Under the pieces are notes generated by a model. That model made no database searches and was not told the origin of the DNA. It saw nothing but the letters and a program-made list of their open reading frames with translations. From NCBI GenBank assembly GCA_007120695.1, contig SKND01000041.1:1-48037 (forward strand): 48,037 nt of DNA, written 5' to 3'. This document shows, piece after piece, positions 35,789 to 45,044 of the stretch (its first letter is position 1; each line of letters opens with the position of its first letter). The position numbers were made by a program, and so were the translations under genes. Source of the stretch: Bacteroidales bacterium (GTDB lineage: Bacteria > Bacteroidota > Bacteroidia > Bacteroidales > PUMT01).

Positions 35789-35859
35789 GACACTGACTTT
35801 ACACGCAAACTCTAAATAAGACTGCAGACACTTACTTTATAGACACGTAGTCTAAATAA
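35789..35859 (+). repeat. Imperfect tandem direct repeat
   Basis: The two copies (31 and 33 bases, 7 bases apart) share GACACT(G/T)ACTTTA at the start and CTAAATAA at the end, with a less similar middle. It starts just after the korB stop. Two copies only, so not a CRISPR array. Confidence 0.6.
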
Positions 35860-35979
35860 CAAATTTCAATCATACAGAACCTGCCATCACAGCAAAACAG
35901 TTATAATAACCGAAGTAAATAGAGACTGCTGCCGGTAACCGGCATTGTTAATAATTGTAAAATTTTTGCCGCCTGCTTC

Positions 35980-36019
35980 GATCAATAAACAAAGTCCTGC
36001 AAATCTTTGTTTATTGATC
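35980..36019. promoter_or_regulatory. 15-bp perfect inverted repeat (operator or RNA hairpin)
   Basis: Left arm gatcaataaacaaag and right arm ctttgtttattgatc pair perfectly around a 10-base loop. There is no T-run on either strand, so it is not a typical terminator. The right arm contains a TTTG that lies 23 bases upstream of the -7 box at 36033, so the repeat may be an operator over the -33 region. Confidence 0.6.
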
Positions 36020-36032
36020 ATCTGTTAAATTA

Positions 36033-36040
36033 TAGATTTG
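36033..36040 (+). promoter_or_regulatory. Candidate -7 box for the metallopeptidase-barrel gene
   Basis: TAGATTTG matches TAnnTTTG. A TTTG at 36006-36009 could be its -33 element at slightly long spacing. The predicted leader is about 80 bases. Confidence 0.45.
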
Positions 36041-36129
36041 GCATACAATTTGGGGTAATCTATTTGCTAATTATATAATATTATTGTTTATTGTCATATT
36101 AACCCAGACAACATCTAATATTCCGGGAT

Positions 36130-39100
36130 ATGAGAAACATCAGGCGATCTAAAAGGAGGATATTCACCGTGATAAACCCTGGATTAATTCTGGCTTTATT
36201 ACTGTTAATAACAAGCGGCGAATTGTTTGCACAGAATTTCGGTAGGACAAAACCCTCCTACCAGACTTTCGACTTCAAGGTATACAGGACCCCCAACTTT
36301 GAAATATACCATTATTTTCAAGATGATTCGGTTATACATGCTATAGCCAGACAGAGTGAAAAATGGTACTTTCGCCATGCACGTGCGCTGAATGATACGA
36401 TCAAAGAACCCATTCCCCTGCTCATTTATCAGAACCATCCCGACTTTCAGCAAACAACAGCTGTGAGCAGTATGATTGGAATTGGTACAGGCGGGGTTAC
36501 AGAGTCACTTAAAAGCAGGGTTGTAATGCCTGTTCTTGAAACGAACGCCCAGACCGATCATGTGCTGGGCCACGAGCTTGTACACGCCTTCCAGTTTAAT
36601 GAGCTGTTGAGAAAGGACACAACGCAGCTTTATTCTTTCAGGAACCTTCCTTTGTGGATGATTGAAGGAATGGCAGAGTACCTTTCAATAGGCAGTGTTG
36701 ATGCCAATACTGCAATGTGGATGCGTGATGCTGTTATAAATGATGATTTTCCCACTCTGAAGGATCTGACCACCAGCTACAAATATTTCCCCTACCGTTA
36801 CGGACATGCATTCTGGGCATTTGTAGGCAGGACATGGGGAGATTCAATTATCACACCACTCTTTACAGAAACCGCAAAATGGGGCTATGAAAGGGCAATT
36901 GAAAATGTGCTCGGCATGCGAGCCAATGCATTTTCAGATGTATGGCAATCATCATACAGGATGCATTATGAGGAGCTGCTTCAGAATGCAAGCTCTGAAA
37001 TGTCCGGCAGGAAATTGATATTTGATGAAACCGGGGGAAATATGAATGTTTCTCCCTCCGTAAGTCCTGACGGAAAATATGTGGCATTTTTTTCCGAGAA
37101 AAATGTTTTTACCCTCGACCTGTTCATCGCAAGCACCGAAGATGGAAAGATAAAAAGAACCCTGACAAGTTCTACGCAGGACTCTGATATAGACGGGTAT
37201 AATTTTCTTGAATCCATGGGAACCTGGTCGCCCGACAGCAGGTATTTTGCCTACGTTGCCGTTAAGAAAGGAAAAAGCCATATTCTTATTGCCGATATAA
37301 ACCGCCCGCGAAGAACAAGGGAAATAACTATTCCGGGAGTGCCGTTTATCAACAATCCGTCCTGGTCGCCCGACGGAAGGCACCTTGTTATGACCGGGCT
37401 TGTTGGTGGAAGGAATAACCTGTATCTGTATGACATGGAATCTAAAAAGGTAACCAGGCTTACCAATGACAGGTACTCCTATGCCCATGCTTCCTGGTCG
37501 CCCGACGGCCGTTATATAGCGTTTGCCACGGATAAAAAACAACCGGGAGACACATCAACTACTGTCAGCTATGAATTTAACCTGGGAATTATTGACACCG
37601 AAAACAATAATGATCTGAAGATATTACCCGTCTTCAGGGGAGCAGATAACATTAACCCGGTCTTTTCATCCGATGGTCAATCCATCTACTTCCTTTCAAA
37701 CAGTGACGGTTTCAGAAATCTTTACCGTTACGCGCTTGAAAGTGGTGAAGTGTACCGGGCGACAAACTATCCTACAGGTATCAGCGGCATAACATCACAT
37801 TCTCCCGCCATAAGTATTGCCAGGGAAACCGGAATGATTACCTACTCATACTACATGAAGGGTAATTACACAATCTATTCGGCAATGCCTGAAGATTTCA
37901 ATGAAGAGCCGGTTGACCCGGGAACAATAGATATGCTTGCAGCTACCCTGCCCCCTTTCCAGCGTGTAGCAGTAAATATTGTGGACAGGCTGATTGCAGA
38001 TAACAAAAAATACATTGACTATCCCATAGACTCTTTCCGGATACAAAAGTACCAGCCGAGATTCCAGCTTGATTATATAGGGAATACAGGTGTCGGGGTT
38101 TCTGTAAGCAGTTATTACGGTACCGGTATGGCAGGAGGAGTAAATATGCTTTTTTCAGACATACTCGGTAATCAAACGCTCTTTGCAGCTGTTATGGTAA
38201 ACGGTGAGATATACGATTTTGGCGGTATGGGATCCTACCTGAATCAGAAGAGAAGGATCAAGTGGGGCGGGTCACTTTCCCATATACCCTATCGGTTTGC
38301 CTATTTGCAGATGCTTCCTGTTGAAGATGAACCAAATTTAATAAACTATGCACTGGTTAACCAAAGGATTTTTGAGGACCAGCTGGCAGGCTTTGCCTAT
38401 TATCCATTCTCCATGTCGCGCCGGCTTGAGGCAGGAGCTTCATTTGCGCGTTACTATTACCGCATAGATATGTTTAACAACTATTATGATCAATTTGGCA
38501 GATACCTCGGCCAGTCAATAGACAGAAACCTTGACACCCCTGACGGCTTTAACCTGGGGAGAGCCCAACTGGCTTATGTAGGTGACAATTCCTATTTTGG
38601 CATGGCCTCACCAATGAGGGGGCAAAGGTACAGGTTGCAGGGCAGCAAGTATTTCGGCCAGGTAGAATTCTTTGAGTTGCTGACAGATTACAGGCATTAT
38701 TATTTCCAGAATCCACTGAGCTTTGCAGCAAGACTTTATCACAGCGGACGTTATGGCCCCACTGCCGAAGAAAGAAATATTTTTTATCCCCTTTACCTGG
38801 GAGATCCCAGGCACAGCTTTCTGAGGGGGTACGGATCTAACCAGTTGCAGCAGGCTTTTAATAGCAGGGACTTTTCAATAAATGATCTGATAGGAAGCAG
38901 GATGGCAGTTGCAAATTTTGAAATCAGGCTGCCATTCACCGGTCCCGAGCAGCTTGCAGTTATCAGATCGGGATTTTTATTTACCGAGCTGGCGCTGTTT
39001 TTTGATGCAGGGGTGGCATGGACTCAAGACACCAGGCCCACTCTTGATATCAATAATTTTGACGTGGACAGGCGCTTCCCGTTTTTCAGCACGGGTGTTT

Positions 39101-39216
39101 CCCTGAGGGTCAATCTTTTCGGCGCCATGATACTCGAGCCGTATTACGCCTTCCCTTTCCAGAGGGATGGGATCAGTGCAGGAGTGTTCGGACTTAATTT
39201 CATTCCCGGCTGGTAA
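36130..39216 (+). CDS. Envelope protein: HExxH peptidase-like domain, PD40 propeller, Omp85-type barrel
   Basis: This is a 1028-residue protein with a signal peptide (hydrophobic core about 16-32, cleavage after FAQ). Three modules are visible. Residues 45-280 form a gluzincin-like peptidase domain with HELVH (148-152) and a likely third ligand in WMIEGMAEY (E179 or E183). From about 305 to 600 is a TolB-like beta-propeller with PD40 motifs (SVSPDGKYVAFF, TWSPDSRYFAY, SWSPDGRHLVM, SWSPDGRYIAF, VFSSDGQSIYF). From about 650 to the end is a beta-barrel with the Omp85-like loop FLRGYGSNQ and a last strand FGLNFIPGW. It is likely an outer-membrane protein with an exposed or periplasmic peptidase and binding propeller. 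Biological role unknown. Confidence 0.88.
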   Translation: MRNIRRSKRRIFTVINPGLILALLLLITSGELFAQNFGRTKPSYQTFDFKVYRTPNFEIYHYFQDDSVIHAIARQSEKWYFRHARALNDTIKEPIPLLIYQNHPDFQQTTAVSSMIGIGTGGVTESLKSRVVMPVLETNAQTDHVLGHELVHAFQFNELLRKDTTQLYSFRNLPLWMIEGMAEYLSIGSVDANTAMWMRDAVINDDFPTLKDLTTSYKYFPYRYGHAFWAFVGRTWGDSIITPLFTETAKWGYERAIENVLGMRANAFSDVWQSSYRMHYEELLQNASSEMSGRKLIFDETGGNMNVSPSVSPDGKYVAFFSEKNVFTLDLFIASTEDGKIKRTLTSSTQDSDIDGYNFLESMGTWSPDSRYFAYVAVKKGKSHILIADINRPRRTREITIPGVPFINNPSWSPDGRHLVMTGLVGGRNNLYLYDMESKKVTRLTNDRYSYAHASWSPDGRYIAFATDKKQPGDTSTTVSYEFNLGIIDTENNNDLKILPVFRGADNINPVFSSDGQSIYFLSNSDGFRNLYRYALESGEVYRATNYPTGISGITSHSPAISIARETGMITYSYYMKGNYTIYSAMPEDFNEEPVDPGTIDMLAATLPPFQRVAVNIVDRLIADNKKYIDYPIDSFRIQKYQPRFQLDYIGNTGVGVSVSSYYGTGMAGGVNMLFSDILGNQTLFAAVMVNGEIYDFGGMGSYLNQKRRIKWGGSLSHIPYRFAYLQMLPVEDEPNLINYALVNQRIFEDQLAGFAYYPFSMSRRLEAGASFARYYYRIDMFNNYYDQFGRYLGQSIDRNLDTPDGFNLGRAQLAYVGDNSYFGMASPMRGQRYRLQGSKYFGQVEFFELLTDYRHYYFQNPLSFAARLYHSGRYGPTAEERNIFYPLYLGDPRHSFLRGYGSNQLQQAFNSRDFSINDLIGSRMAVANFEIRLPFTGPEQLAVIRSGFLFTELALFFDAGVAWTQDTRPTLDINNFDVDRRFPFFSTGVSLRVNLFGAMILEPYYAFPFQRDGISAGVFGLNFIPGW

Positions 39217-39229
39217 ATTTTTCTGTCAC

Positions 39230-40861
39230 TTAAGGGAGCAGTTCGGGAATTGGCCTGCCGGTAGCAAAGGGAGGAATTGGTATATTCAGCATTAGAGAAA
39301 TCGTAGGTGCAATATCGGTAACACCAACTTCTCTTCTGTAAATTCCATTACCGGTTTTCCAGCCATAGAAGATCAGAGGAACATGCTGATCGTAAGATAT
39401 GGTTGTAAGCTGGTCATCCAAAACATTTCTTTCTGACCAGCCCTGACGGAGATAAAGCATTACGTCTCCCGAACGTTTTGGATGGTAACCCGACTGGATA
39501 CGGGAGAGTATACCAGAAGAAAAATAATTGCTCCTGAGCACATCTTCGGTAACAGTTCCCGCAACGCCTGAAAACTGGTTGAGAAACCGTGCAGTACGGT
39601 CCTGGATTTCGTTCAGTGGAATTTTGTTGTCTTCAATGAAGATATGGTTAAGATAGACCATACCCGCGTTGTAAAAACTGATCCAGTCGCCCTGGCCATA
39701 TGAGACATTCAGATAACTTCGCAGCAAAGACATGGCCATTCCGGGACTGAATATGCCCCCCGGTATCCTGGCAGAATTGTTATATGTGCCAGGGTACGAA
39801 ACAGCCCTGTCAGCTGTCAGAAAAACCAGCACCCTGGATTTACCGTAATTCTCATCCAGAAAATCCAGCAGGTGTGCAATATCCTGGTCAAGTCTCAAAT
39901 AAGCATCCTGCACCTCATTTGAAAATGTTCCGTATTGACTGTCGATTAAAGCAGTTGCAGAGAACCCGACAACTATCATATCTGTATTGTTTCTCTTCCC
40001 AAGCTGCTCATTGACAATAAGATTCAGGGCAAAATCCTTTGTAAAAGTATTGCCCCAGGGTGTAGACCGGAGCAGGCTGAAATCATCTCCTCTGCGCCGC
40101 ATGCGTTTAAGTTCATGGCTGAAACCTCCGGCAACCTCAGTTTTGTCGATTCTGAAATATGATGATATGTCCTTTGACGGCTCCCAGACACGATCCAGAT
40201 AGGTGGCCGGCAGCATGGCAGAATTGAAGTCATCTACCCACGGTGGAAGGGAATCAATATAATAACTGCTGCTCATCCACATTCCGCTTACATCATCAAA
40301 CCACCAGGCAGCATTGGCAGAGAATCCTCCGGATAATACCGCCGCGGCATCACTCATAGATACGGTATATACCCTTGACCTCATATCACTTGACAAGCGA
40401 AGTTCATCGCCTATTGTTCCTGACATCAGACCTGATGGAGACCTTCTTCCGTTTGAATAGGAGCCTCCAACGGCAACTACATCTTCGTTATAGACAGCAG
40501 GCCTCACGTCGTTCCTCAATCTGTCATACCAGTGATCTGATATAACACCATGTGCAGAAGGGTTTGCGCCGGTAAAAATTGTGGCATATCCTGAAGAGGA
40601 CTGGTTAACGAGGTAATCATACCGGGTATTACTGAAAGTACTGCCTTCAGACAGAAGCCTTCTGAAACCATTTCCTCCGAACTGGTCATGCAACCGTGTC
40701 AGATAATCATAACGCATCTTCTCAACTACAATACCGACAACCAGATCCGGTTTACTGTTTTCGGAGTCCCGGGAACCAAAAACCGGTCCCGAAAACTGCA
40801 ACGTAATAACAATAATAAATACAACACGCAGAGCCAAAACTGAATAGCCATCTGAAAACAT
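39230..40861 (-). CDS. PafA-like alkaline phosphatase-fold protein, probably inactive
   Basis: This 543-residue exported protein (hydrophobic signal about 8-28) has the alkaline phosphatase superfamily core seen in PafA: VVGIVVEKMRYDYL (42-55), FRRLLSEGSTFSNTRYDYL, IFTGANPSAHGV, EVQDAYLRLDQDIAHLLDFLD, LVFLTADR (345-352) and SYDQHVPLIFYG. By alignment from memory to PafA, D38 is E47, nucleophile T79 is S88, K162 and R164 are S170 and A172, D305 and H309 are A304 and S308, and H353 is R352. Only the Asp (351) and the last His (493) stay. It thus keeps the fold but lacks most metal and phosphate ligands. It converges with the large envelope gene 13 bases away and has no partner gene on its strand. 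Confidence 0.85.
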   Translation of the reverse strand: MFSDGYSVLALRVVFIIVITLQFSGPVFGSRDSENSKPDLVVGIVVEKMRYDYLTRLHDQFGGNGFRRLLSEGSTFSNTRYDYLVNQSSSGYATIFTGANPSAHGVISDHWYDRLRNDVRPAVYNEDVVAVGGSYSNGRRSPSGLMSGTIGDELRLSSDMRSRVYTVSMSDAAAVLSGGFSANAAWWFDDVSGMWMSSSYYIDSLPPWVDDFNSAMLPATYLDRVWEPSKDISSYFRIDKTEVAGGFSHELKRMRRRGDDFSLLRSTPWGNTFTKDFALNLIVNEQLGKRNNTDMIVVGFSATALIDSQYGTFSNEVQDAYLRLDQDIAHLLDFLDENYGKSRVLVFLTADRAVSYPGTYNNSARIPGGIFSPGMAMSLLRSYLNVSYGQGDWISFYNAGMVYLNHIFIEDNKIPLNEIQDRTARFLNQFSGVAGTVTEDVLRSNYFSSGILSRIQSGYHPKRSGDVMLYLRQGWSERNVLDDQLTTISYDQHVPLIFYGWKTGNGIYRREVGVTDIAPTISLMLNIPIPPFATGRPIPELLP

Positions 40862-41023
40862 AAAAATTCATTATTTACCTGAAAATGAAAAAAACTCCCG
40901 TTAACTGTAAGTGATCAGCCAGCCGTAATAAATTTGCGGCTGATTAAAGAACTTCCGAATTGCATTCTTAGTATATCGATACCTGAAGTAATGTCGCAGC
41001 CATCTTCGAAAACCATTCACCTT

Positions 41024-42121
41024 TTATACATTAAACCTGATATTCAGAATATCGCCGTCATCTACCACATAATTTTTCCCTTCAATTGCCAGTCTGCCCT
41101 TATCCCTGCATGCTGCTTCCGACCCCAGTGATGTAAACTCTCCATATTTAATCACTTCTGCACGTATAAAGCCTCTCTCAAGATCACTGTGGATAACCCC
41201 TGCAGCCTGAGGGGCCGTCATTCCGCCTGAAATGGTCCATGCCCTGATCTCCTTTGGGCCCACAGTAAAGAATGTTTTCAGGTTAAGCAGTCTGTAGGCC
41301 GATCTTATAAGTTTATTGACTCCTGGCTCATTAAGTCCTGCATCTTTCAAATATTCAAGCCTGTCCTCCTCATTCTCCAGCTCTGCAATCTGAGCCTCTA
41401 CTTCAGCAGCAACGGCAAGAACCTCTGTATCTTCTCCTTCAAGGGCTTTTACCACCATCTCCGAATACCGGTTCCCGCTTACTGCAGAGGCCTCATCAAC
41501 ATTACATATATAGATAACCGGTTTTGCCGACAGCAGGAACAGGTCGGATACATGCTGCCTGTCTCTTTCGTCAATTTCAATTGTCCGTACCGACCTGAAT
41601 GATTCAAGATGCTCCTTGTAAAACTGAAGCACTTCCATAGTTTTTTTTGCAGTCTTATCACCTGTCTTTATAAGTTTCTCAGTCTTGGCTATTTTCTTTT
41701 CGACCGATTCAAGGTCCCTTACCTGCAGCTCAAGATCAACAGTTTCCATATCTCTTACAGGGTCGACCGAACCATCAATATGGGGAAGTGCATCATTATC
41801 GAAACAGCGTAATACATGAATAAGTGCATCGGTATTCCGTATATCTGACAGAAACTTGTTCCCTACGCCGGCACCGGTACTTGCCCCTTTTGCCAGACCC
41901 GGGATATCAACAAATTCTACCGTTGTATGCACAATTTTTTGTGTGGGCTGCAGCCTGGCAAGTTCATACAGCCTGTTATCGGGAACATGTACCATTCCTA
42001 CATTCGATTTTAATGCACTGAAGGCTGCAGTGGATGACTTCGCCCTGGTATTTGACATACAATTGAAAAGAGTGGTTTTTCCCGAGTTTGCAAGTCCTAT
42101 GATTCCGCACTGTAATGCCAT
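41024..42121 (-). CDS. ychF: Redox-regulated ribosome-binding ATPase YchF
   Basis: This 365-residue Obg-like ATPase has the P-loop GLANSGKTTLFN, switch DIPGLAKGASTGAGVGNKFL, NVDE for base recognition (YchF prefers ATP through loss of the usual NKxD) and the C-terminal TGS domain (FFTVGPKEIRAWTI). Normal length. It is divergent from transketolase across a 114-base gap with promoter boxes in both directions. Confidence 0.97.
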   Translation of the reverse strand: MALQCGIIGLANSGKTTLFNCMSNTRAKSSTAAFSALKSNVGMVHVPDNRLYELARLQPTQKIVHTTVEFVDIPGLAKGASTGAGVGNKFLSDIRNTDALIHVLRCFDNDALPHIDGSVDPVRDMETVDLELQVRDLESVEKKIAKTEKLIKTGDKTAKKTMEVLQFYKEHLESFRSVRTIEIDERDRQHVSDLFLLSAKPVIYICNVDEASAVSGNRYSEMVVKALEGEDTEVLAVAAEVEAQIAELENEEDRLEYLKDAGLNEPGVNKLIRSAYRLLNLKTFFTVGPKEIRAWTISGGMTAPQAAGVIHSDLERGFIRAEVIKYGEFTSLGSEAACRDKGRLAIEGKNYVVDDGDILNIRFNV

Positions 42122-42152
42122 CTGTTTTACACTTATTGATTTTTATGATCTG

Positions 42153-42160
42153 CAAAATTA
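42153..42160 (-). promoter_or_regulatory. Candidate -7 box for ychF
   Basis: The minus strand reads TAATTTTG, a match to TAnnTTTG, 32 bases upstream of the ychF start. Confidence 0.5.
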
Positions 42161-42193
42161 CCTTTTTTATGCCGTAAAAATGGCTGAAAAGGT

Positions 42194-42201
42194 TATTTTT
42201 G
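42194..42201 (+). promoter_or_regulatory. Candidate -7 box for tkt
   Basis: TATTTTTG matches TAnnTTTG, 35 bases upstream of the transketolase ATG. The -33 element is not clear. The two boxes in this gap point away from each other, as expected for divergent genes. Confidence 0.5.
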
Positions 42202-42235
42202 CAAACTAATAATAACCGGTAAAACAATAACCTCT

Positions 42236-44293
42236 ATGAACAGGACAGTTATAGATAAAGCATCTGACAATATCCGCATACTCTCGGCGGCAATGGTAGA
42301 AAAAGCAAAATCCGGCCATCCCGGCGGGGCAATGGGAGGAGCAGACTTTATAAATATTCTCTATTCCGAATTCATGAACTTTGATCCGGATGACATGGAA
42401 TGGTTCCTGAGGGATCGTTTTTTCCTTGATCCCGGACACATGTCGCCAATGTTATACTCGGTTCTCTCTCTTACCGGACATTACTCAGCCGATGACCTTA
42501 AAAACTTCCGGCAGTGGGGAAGCTGCACTCCCGGACATCCGGAAAAAGATGTCAAAAGGGGTGTTGAAAACACATCCGGTCCGCTCGGACAGGGCCACAC
42601 GATGGCTGTTGGAGCAGCCATTGCTGAACGATTTCTGGCTTCCCGGTTTGGAGAGTGGTTGTCACATAAAACATATACCTTCATCTCCGACGGAGGGGTA
42701 CAGGAAGAAATATCACAGGGAGCAGGGCGTATAGCAGGTTATCTGGGACTGGGCAACCTGATAATGTTTTATGATGCAAATGATATCCAGCTGTCAACAA
42801 CTACAAGTGCCGTAACTAACGAAGATACAGCCATGAAATACGAATCCTGGGGCTGGCACGTGATTACCATTAACGGGAACGACCAGGATGAGATAAGAGC
42901 CGCCCTGAAGGCAGCAAATGCAGAAGATTCAAGACCTTCAATCATTATAGGCCGGACGGTAATGGGAAAAGGGGCATTGACCCGGGAAGGTGAATCTTTT
43001 GAAGGCCAACCTTCCACACACGGACAACCACTCTCGGCTGCGGGTGCATCATTTGAAAAAACTATCTCCAATCTTGGGGGAGACCCTGAAAATCCGTTTA
43101 TCCTGTTTGATGAAGTAAAAACTGCATATAAGGAGGTAATGGATATTAAAAGGGCTAAAGCTGCCGAGAGGAAGAAAGTTCAAAAAGAGTGGGAAGATGC
43201 CAATCCGGAACTGGCTGAAACTTTAAACGAATTTCTTAACGGCACGATACCTGCAATCGACTTTTCTGCTATCGTGCAAAAAGAGAACATCGCAACCAGA
43301 GCTGCGTCAGGTGTGGTGCTTGCTCATTTTGCAAAGACCATAGGAAATCTTATAGTTTCATCTGCCGATCTTGCTAACAGTGATAAGACCGATGGATTTC
43401 TCAAGGTATCAAAACCTTTTACAAAGGGTGATTTCAGCGGGGCATTTTTTCATGCAGGGGTATCTGAACTTACTATGGCAGCAATAGCTAACGGGATGGC
43501 TCTTCACGGAGGCATTATCCCGGCTGTAGGAACATTCTTTGTTTTCTCCGATTACATGAAGCCGGCAGTAAGACTTGCCGCATTAATGGAGTTACCGGTA
43601 AAATACATATGGACACATGATGCTTTCAGGGTAGGAGAAGACGGCCCCACACATCAGCCGGTTGAACATGAAGCACAGATAAGGCTTATGGAAGAGCTGA
43701 AAAACCACTCAGGAAGACCCAGCATGCTGGTCCTTCGGCCGGCTGATGCAGCAGAAACCACTGTAGCCTGGAAAATGGCAATGGATAATACCCTTACTCC
43801 CACGGCACTAATATTGTCAAGACAAAATATCAAGGACCTCCCTTCAGAGGGCACGGGAAAAAGATTTGAAGAGGCGCTTGCAGCTATGAGAGGCGCATAT
43901 GTGACAGGTGAAGATCAAAAAAATCCGGATGTAATTCTTTTAGGTAGCGGTTCAGAGGTGTCAACACTGGCAGAAGGGGCAGATTTACTTAGAAAGGAAA
44001 AGGGTTTAAAGGTAAAGGTTATATCGCTTATTTCCGGGAGATTGTTCCGCCAGCAAGATGAAAAGTACCAGGCACAGGTATTGCCTGAAGGATTGCCTGT
44101 ATTCGGACTTACTGCAGGTCTGCCTTCTGTGATGAGAGAATTTGCAGGACCCCGTGGAAAGGTTTACGGCCTCGACCATTTTGGTTATTCGGCACCTGCA
44201 GGCGTACTCGACAAGAAATTCGGGTTTACACCCGAAAATGTGTTTTCCCGGGTTATAGAATACCTTGAGGAATACAACAGCAAAAAATCCTGA
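42236..44293 (+). CDS. tkt: Transketolase
   Basis: This 685-residue TPP enzyme of the non-oxidative pentose phosphate pathway has catalytic HPGG near residue 30 (SGHPGGAMGGAD), GHTMAVGAAIAERF (GPLGQG before it), a TPP motif in TFISDGGVQEEISQGAGR and the second domain with ADLANSDKT, WTHDAFRVGEDGPTHQP. The full-length single chain is normal. It supplies ribose 5-phosphate used by Prs elsewhere in the window, a metabolic and not a genetic link. Confidence 0.96.
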   Translation: MNRTVIDKASDNIRILSAAMVEKAKSGHPGGAMGGADFINILYSEFMNFDPDDMEWFLRDRFFLDPGHMSPMLYSVLSLTGHYSADDLKNFRQWGSCTPGHPEKDVKRGVENTSGPLGQGHTMAVGAAIAERFLASRFGEWLSHKTYTFISDGGVQEEISQGAGRIAGYLGLGNLIMFYDANDIQLSTTTSAVTNEDTAMKYESWGWHVITINGNDQDEIRAALKAANAEDSRPSIIIGRTVMGKGALTREGESFEGQPSTHGQPLSAAGASFEKTISNLGGDPENPFILFDEVKTAYKEVMDIKRAKAAERKKVQKEWEDANPELAETLNEFLNGTIPAIDFSAIVQKENIATRAASGVVLAHFAKTIGNLIVSSADLANSDKTDGFLKVSKPFTKGDFSGAFFHAGVSELTMAAIANGMALHGGIIPAVGTFFVFSDYMKPAVRLAALMELPVKYIWTHDAFRVGEDGPTHQPVEHEAQIRLMEELKNHSGRPSMLVLRPADAAETTVAWKMAMDNTLTPTALILSRQNIKDLPSEGTGKRFEEALAAMRGAYVTGEDQKNPDVILLGSGSEVSTLAEGADLLRKEKGLKVKVISLISGRLFRQQDEKYQAQVLPEGLPVFGLTAGLPSVMREFAGPRGKVYGLDHFGYSAPAGVLDKKFGFTPENVFSRVIEYLEEYNSKKS

Positions 44294-44419
44294 CCTGTAA
44301 CGGATATCCCGGCAACTATTCCCTTTCCGGAATATCAGGAATATTTCAGGCTGTGATTTAGGCAGGATTAAACCTTAGGAGGATAACCCGGTCCAAACAG
44401 TGTATCCAATATTCAATTA

Positions 44420-44968
44420 ATGCAGGAACACAGCGACAGTGAATTACTATCACTTTTCCGGAACCCGGACCAGAAAAACTATGCATTTAACATGATGGTC
44501 AGAAGGTACCAGGAAAGGTTATACTGGCACATTAGAAAGATGGTCATTGTGCATGATGATGCAGATGACCTGCTGCAGAACACCTTTATGAAAGCCTGGA
44601 AGGGCCTGGAGAATTTCAGGGGAGATTCCTTGTTATTCACATGGTTTTACAGGATAGCCACCAACGAAGCTCTCTCTTTCCTGCAAGCAAAGAAAAAAAG
44701 GTATCTTCTCCCTGTGGTTGATGTTGAAAAAGAGCTGGTATCCAGCCTGGAAGGAGACAGCTACTTCGATGGAGATGATCTGCAGCTGAGACTTCAGAAA
44801 GCAATTCTGACACTACCCCCAAAACAGAGGCTGGTATTCAACATGCGTTATTATGATGAAATGAAATATGAAGATATATCACAGATTCTTGACACCTCGG
44901 TAGGTGCATTAAAAGCATCATATCATCATGCAGCAAAAAAAATTGAAAATATTATAAAAAACGATTAA
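44420..44968 (+). CDS. ECF-type RNA polymerase sigma factor
   Basis: This 182-residue sigma-70 family protein has region 2 (YAFNMMVRRYQERLYWHIRKMVIVHDDADDLLQNTFMKAW, then FRGDSLLFTWFYRIATN) and region 4 (LTLPPKQRLVFNMRYYDEMKYEDISQIL). It heads a three-gene set with a single-pass membrane protein and an Spy-like exported protein. In Bacteroidota this arrangement is thought to report on envelope state. No canonical anti-sigma domain is present in the next gene, so the mode of control is inferred. Confidence 0.95.
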   Translation: MQEHSDSELLSLFRNPDQKNYAFNMMVRRYQERLYWHIRKMVIVHDDADDLLQNTFMKAWKGLENFRGDSLLFTWFYRIATNEALSFLQAKKKRYLLPVVDVEKELVSSLEGDSYFDGDDLQLRLQKAILTLPPKQRLVFNMRYYDEMKYEDISQILDTSVGALKASYHHAAKKIENIIKND

Positions 44969-45044
44969 ACCAACTGGCCGTGAATCAGTCAAAAGAGAAA
45001 GCAATGTGACATTCTGGTGACAAATAAAGACAAATCTTCAACAC

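Larger units (their letters stand above)
35779..36129 (+). other. Intergenic region between korB and the 1028-residue gene (351 bases)
   Basis: No gene is seen. In order it holds a 10-base palindrome tgtccggaca just after korB, two imperfect direct repeats (35789-35819 and 35827-35859, both starting gacact/gacactt and ending ctctaaataa or gtctaaataa), a 15-base palindrome tgccggtaaccggca at 35930-35944, a long inverted repeat at 35980-36019 and a -7 box at 36033. Confidence 0.7.

Noticed and set aside
35789-35859. CRISPR-like repeat
   Set aside because: Only two imperfect copies with a 7-base gap and no cas genes.
37210-37510. Repeated tcctggtcgcccgac units as a DNA repeat array
   Set aside because: They encode the conserved SWSPDGR motif of beta-propeller blades in frame, so protein-level repetition explains them.
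36952-37542. 196-codon minus-strand frame inside the large envelope gene
   Set aside because: Antisense to the PD40 propeller. The repeated VGRPGS units come from the reverse complement of the WSPDGR coding repeats.
39230-40861. Active alkaline phosphatase
   Set aside because: Most metal and phosphate ligands are replaced as described, so the active call is not supported.
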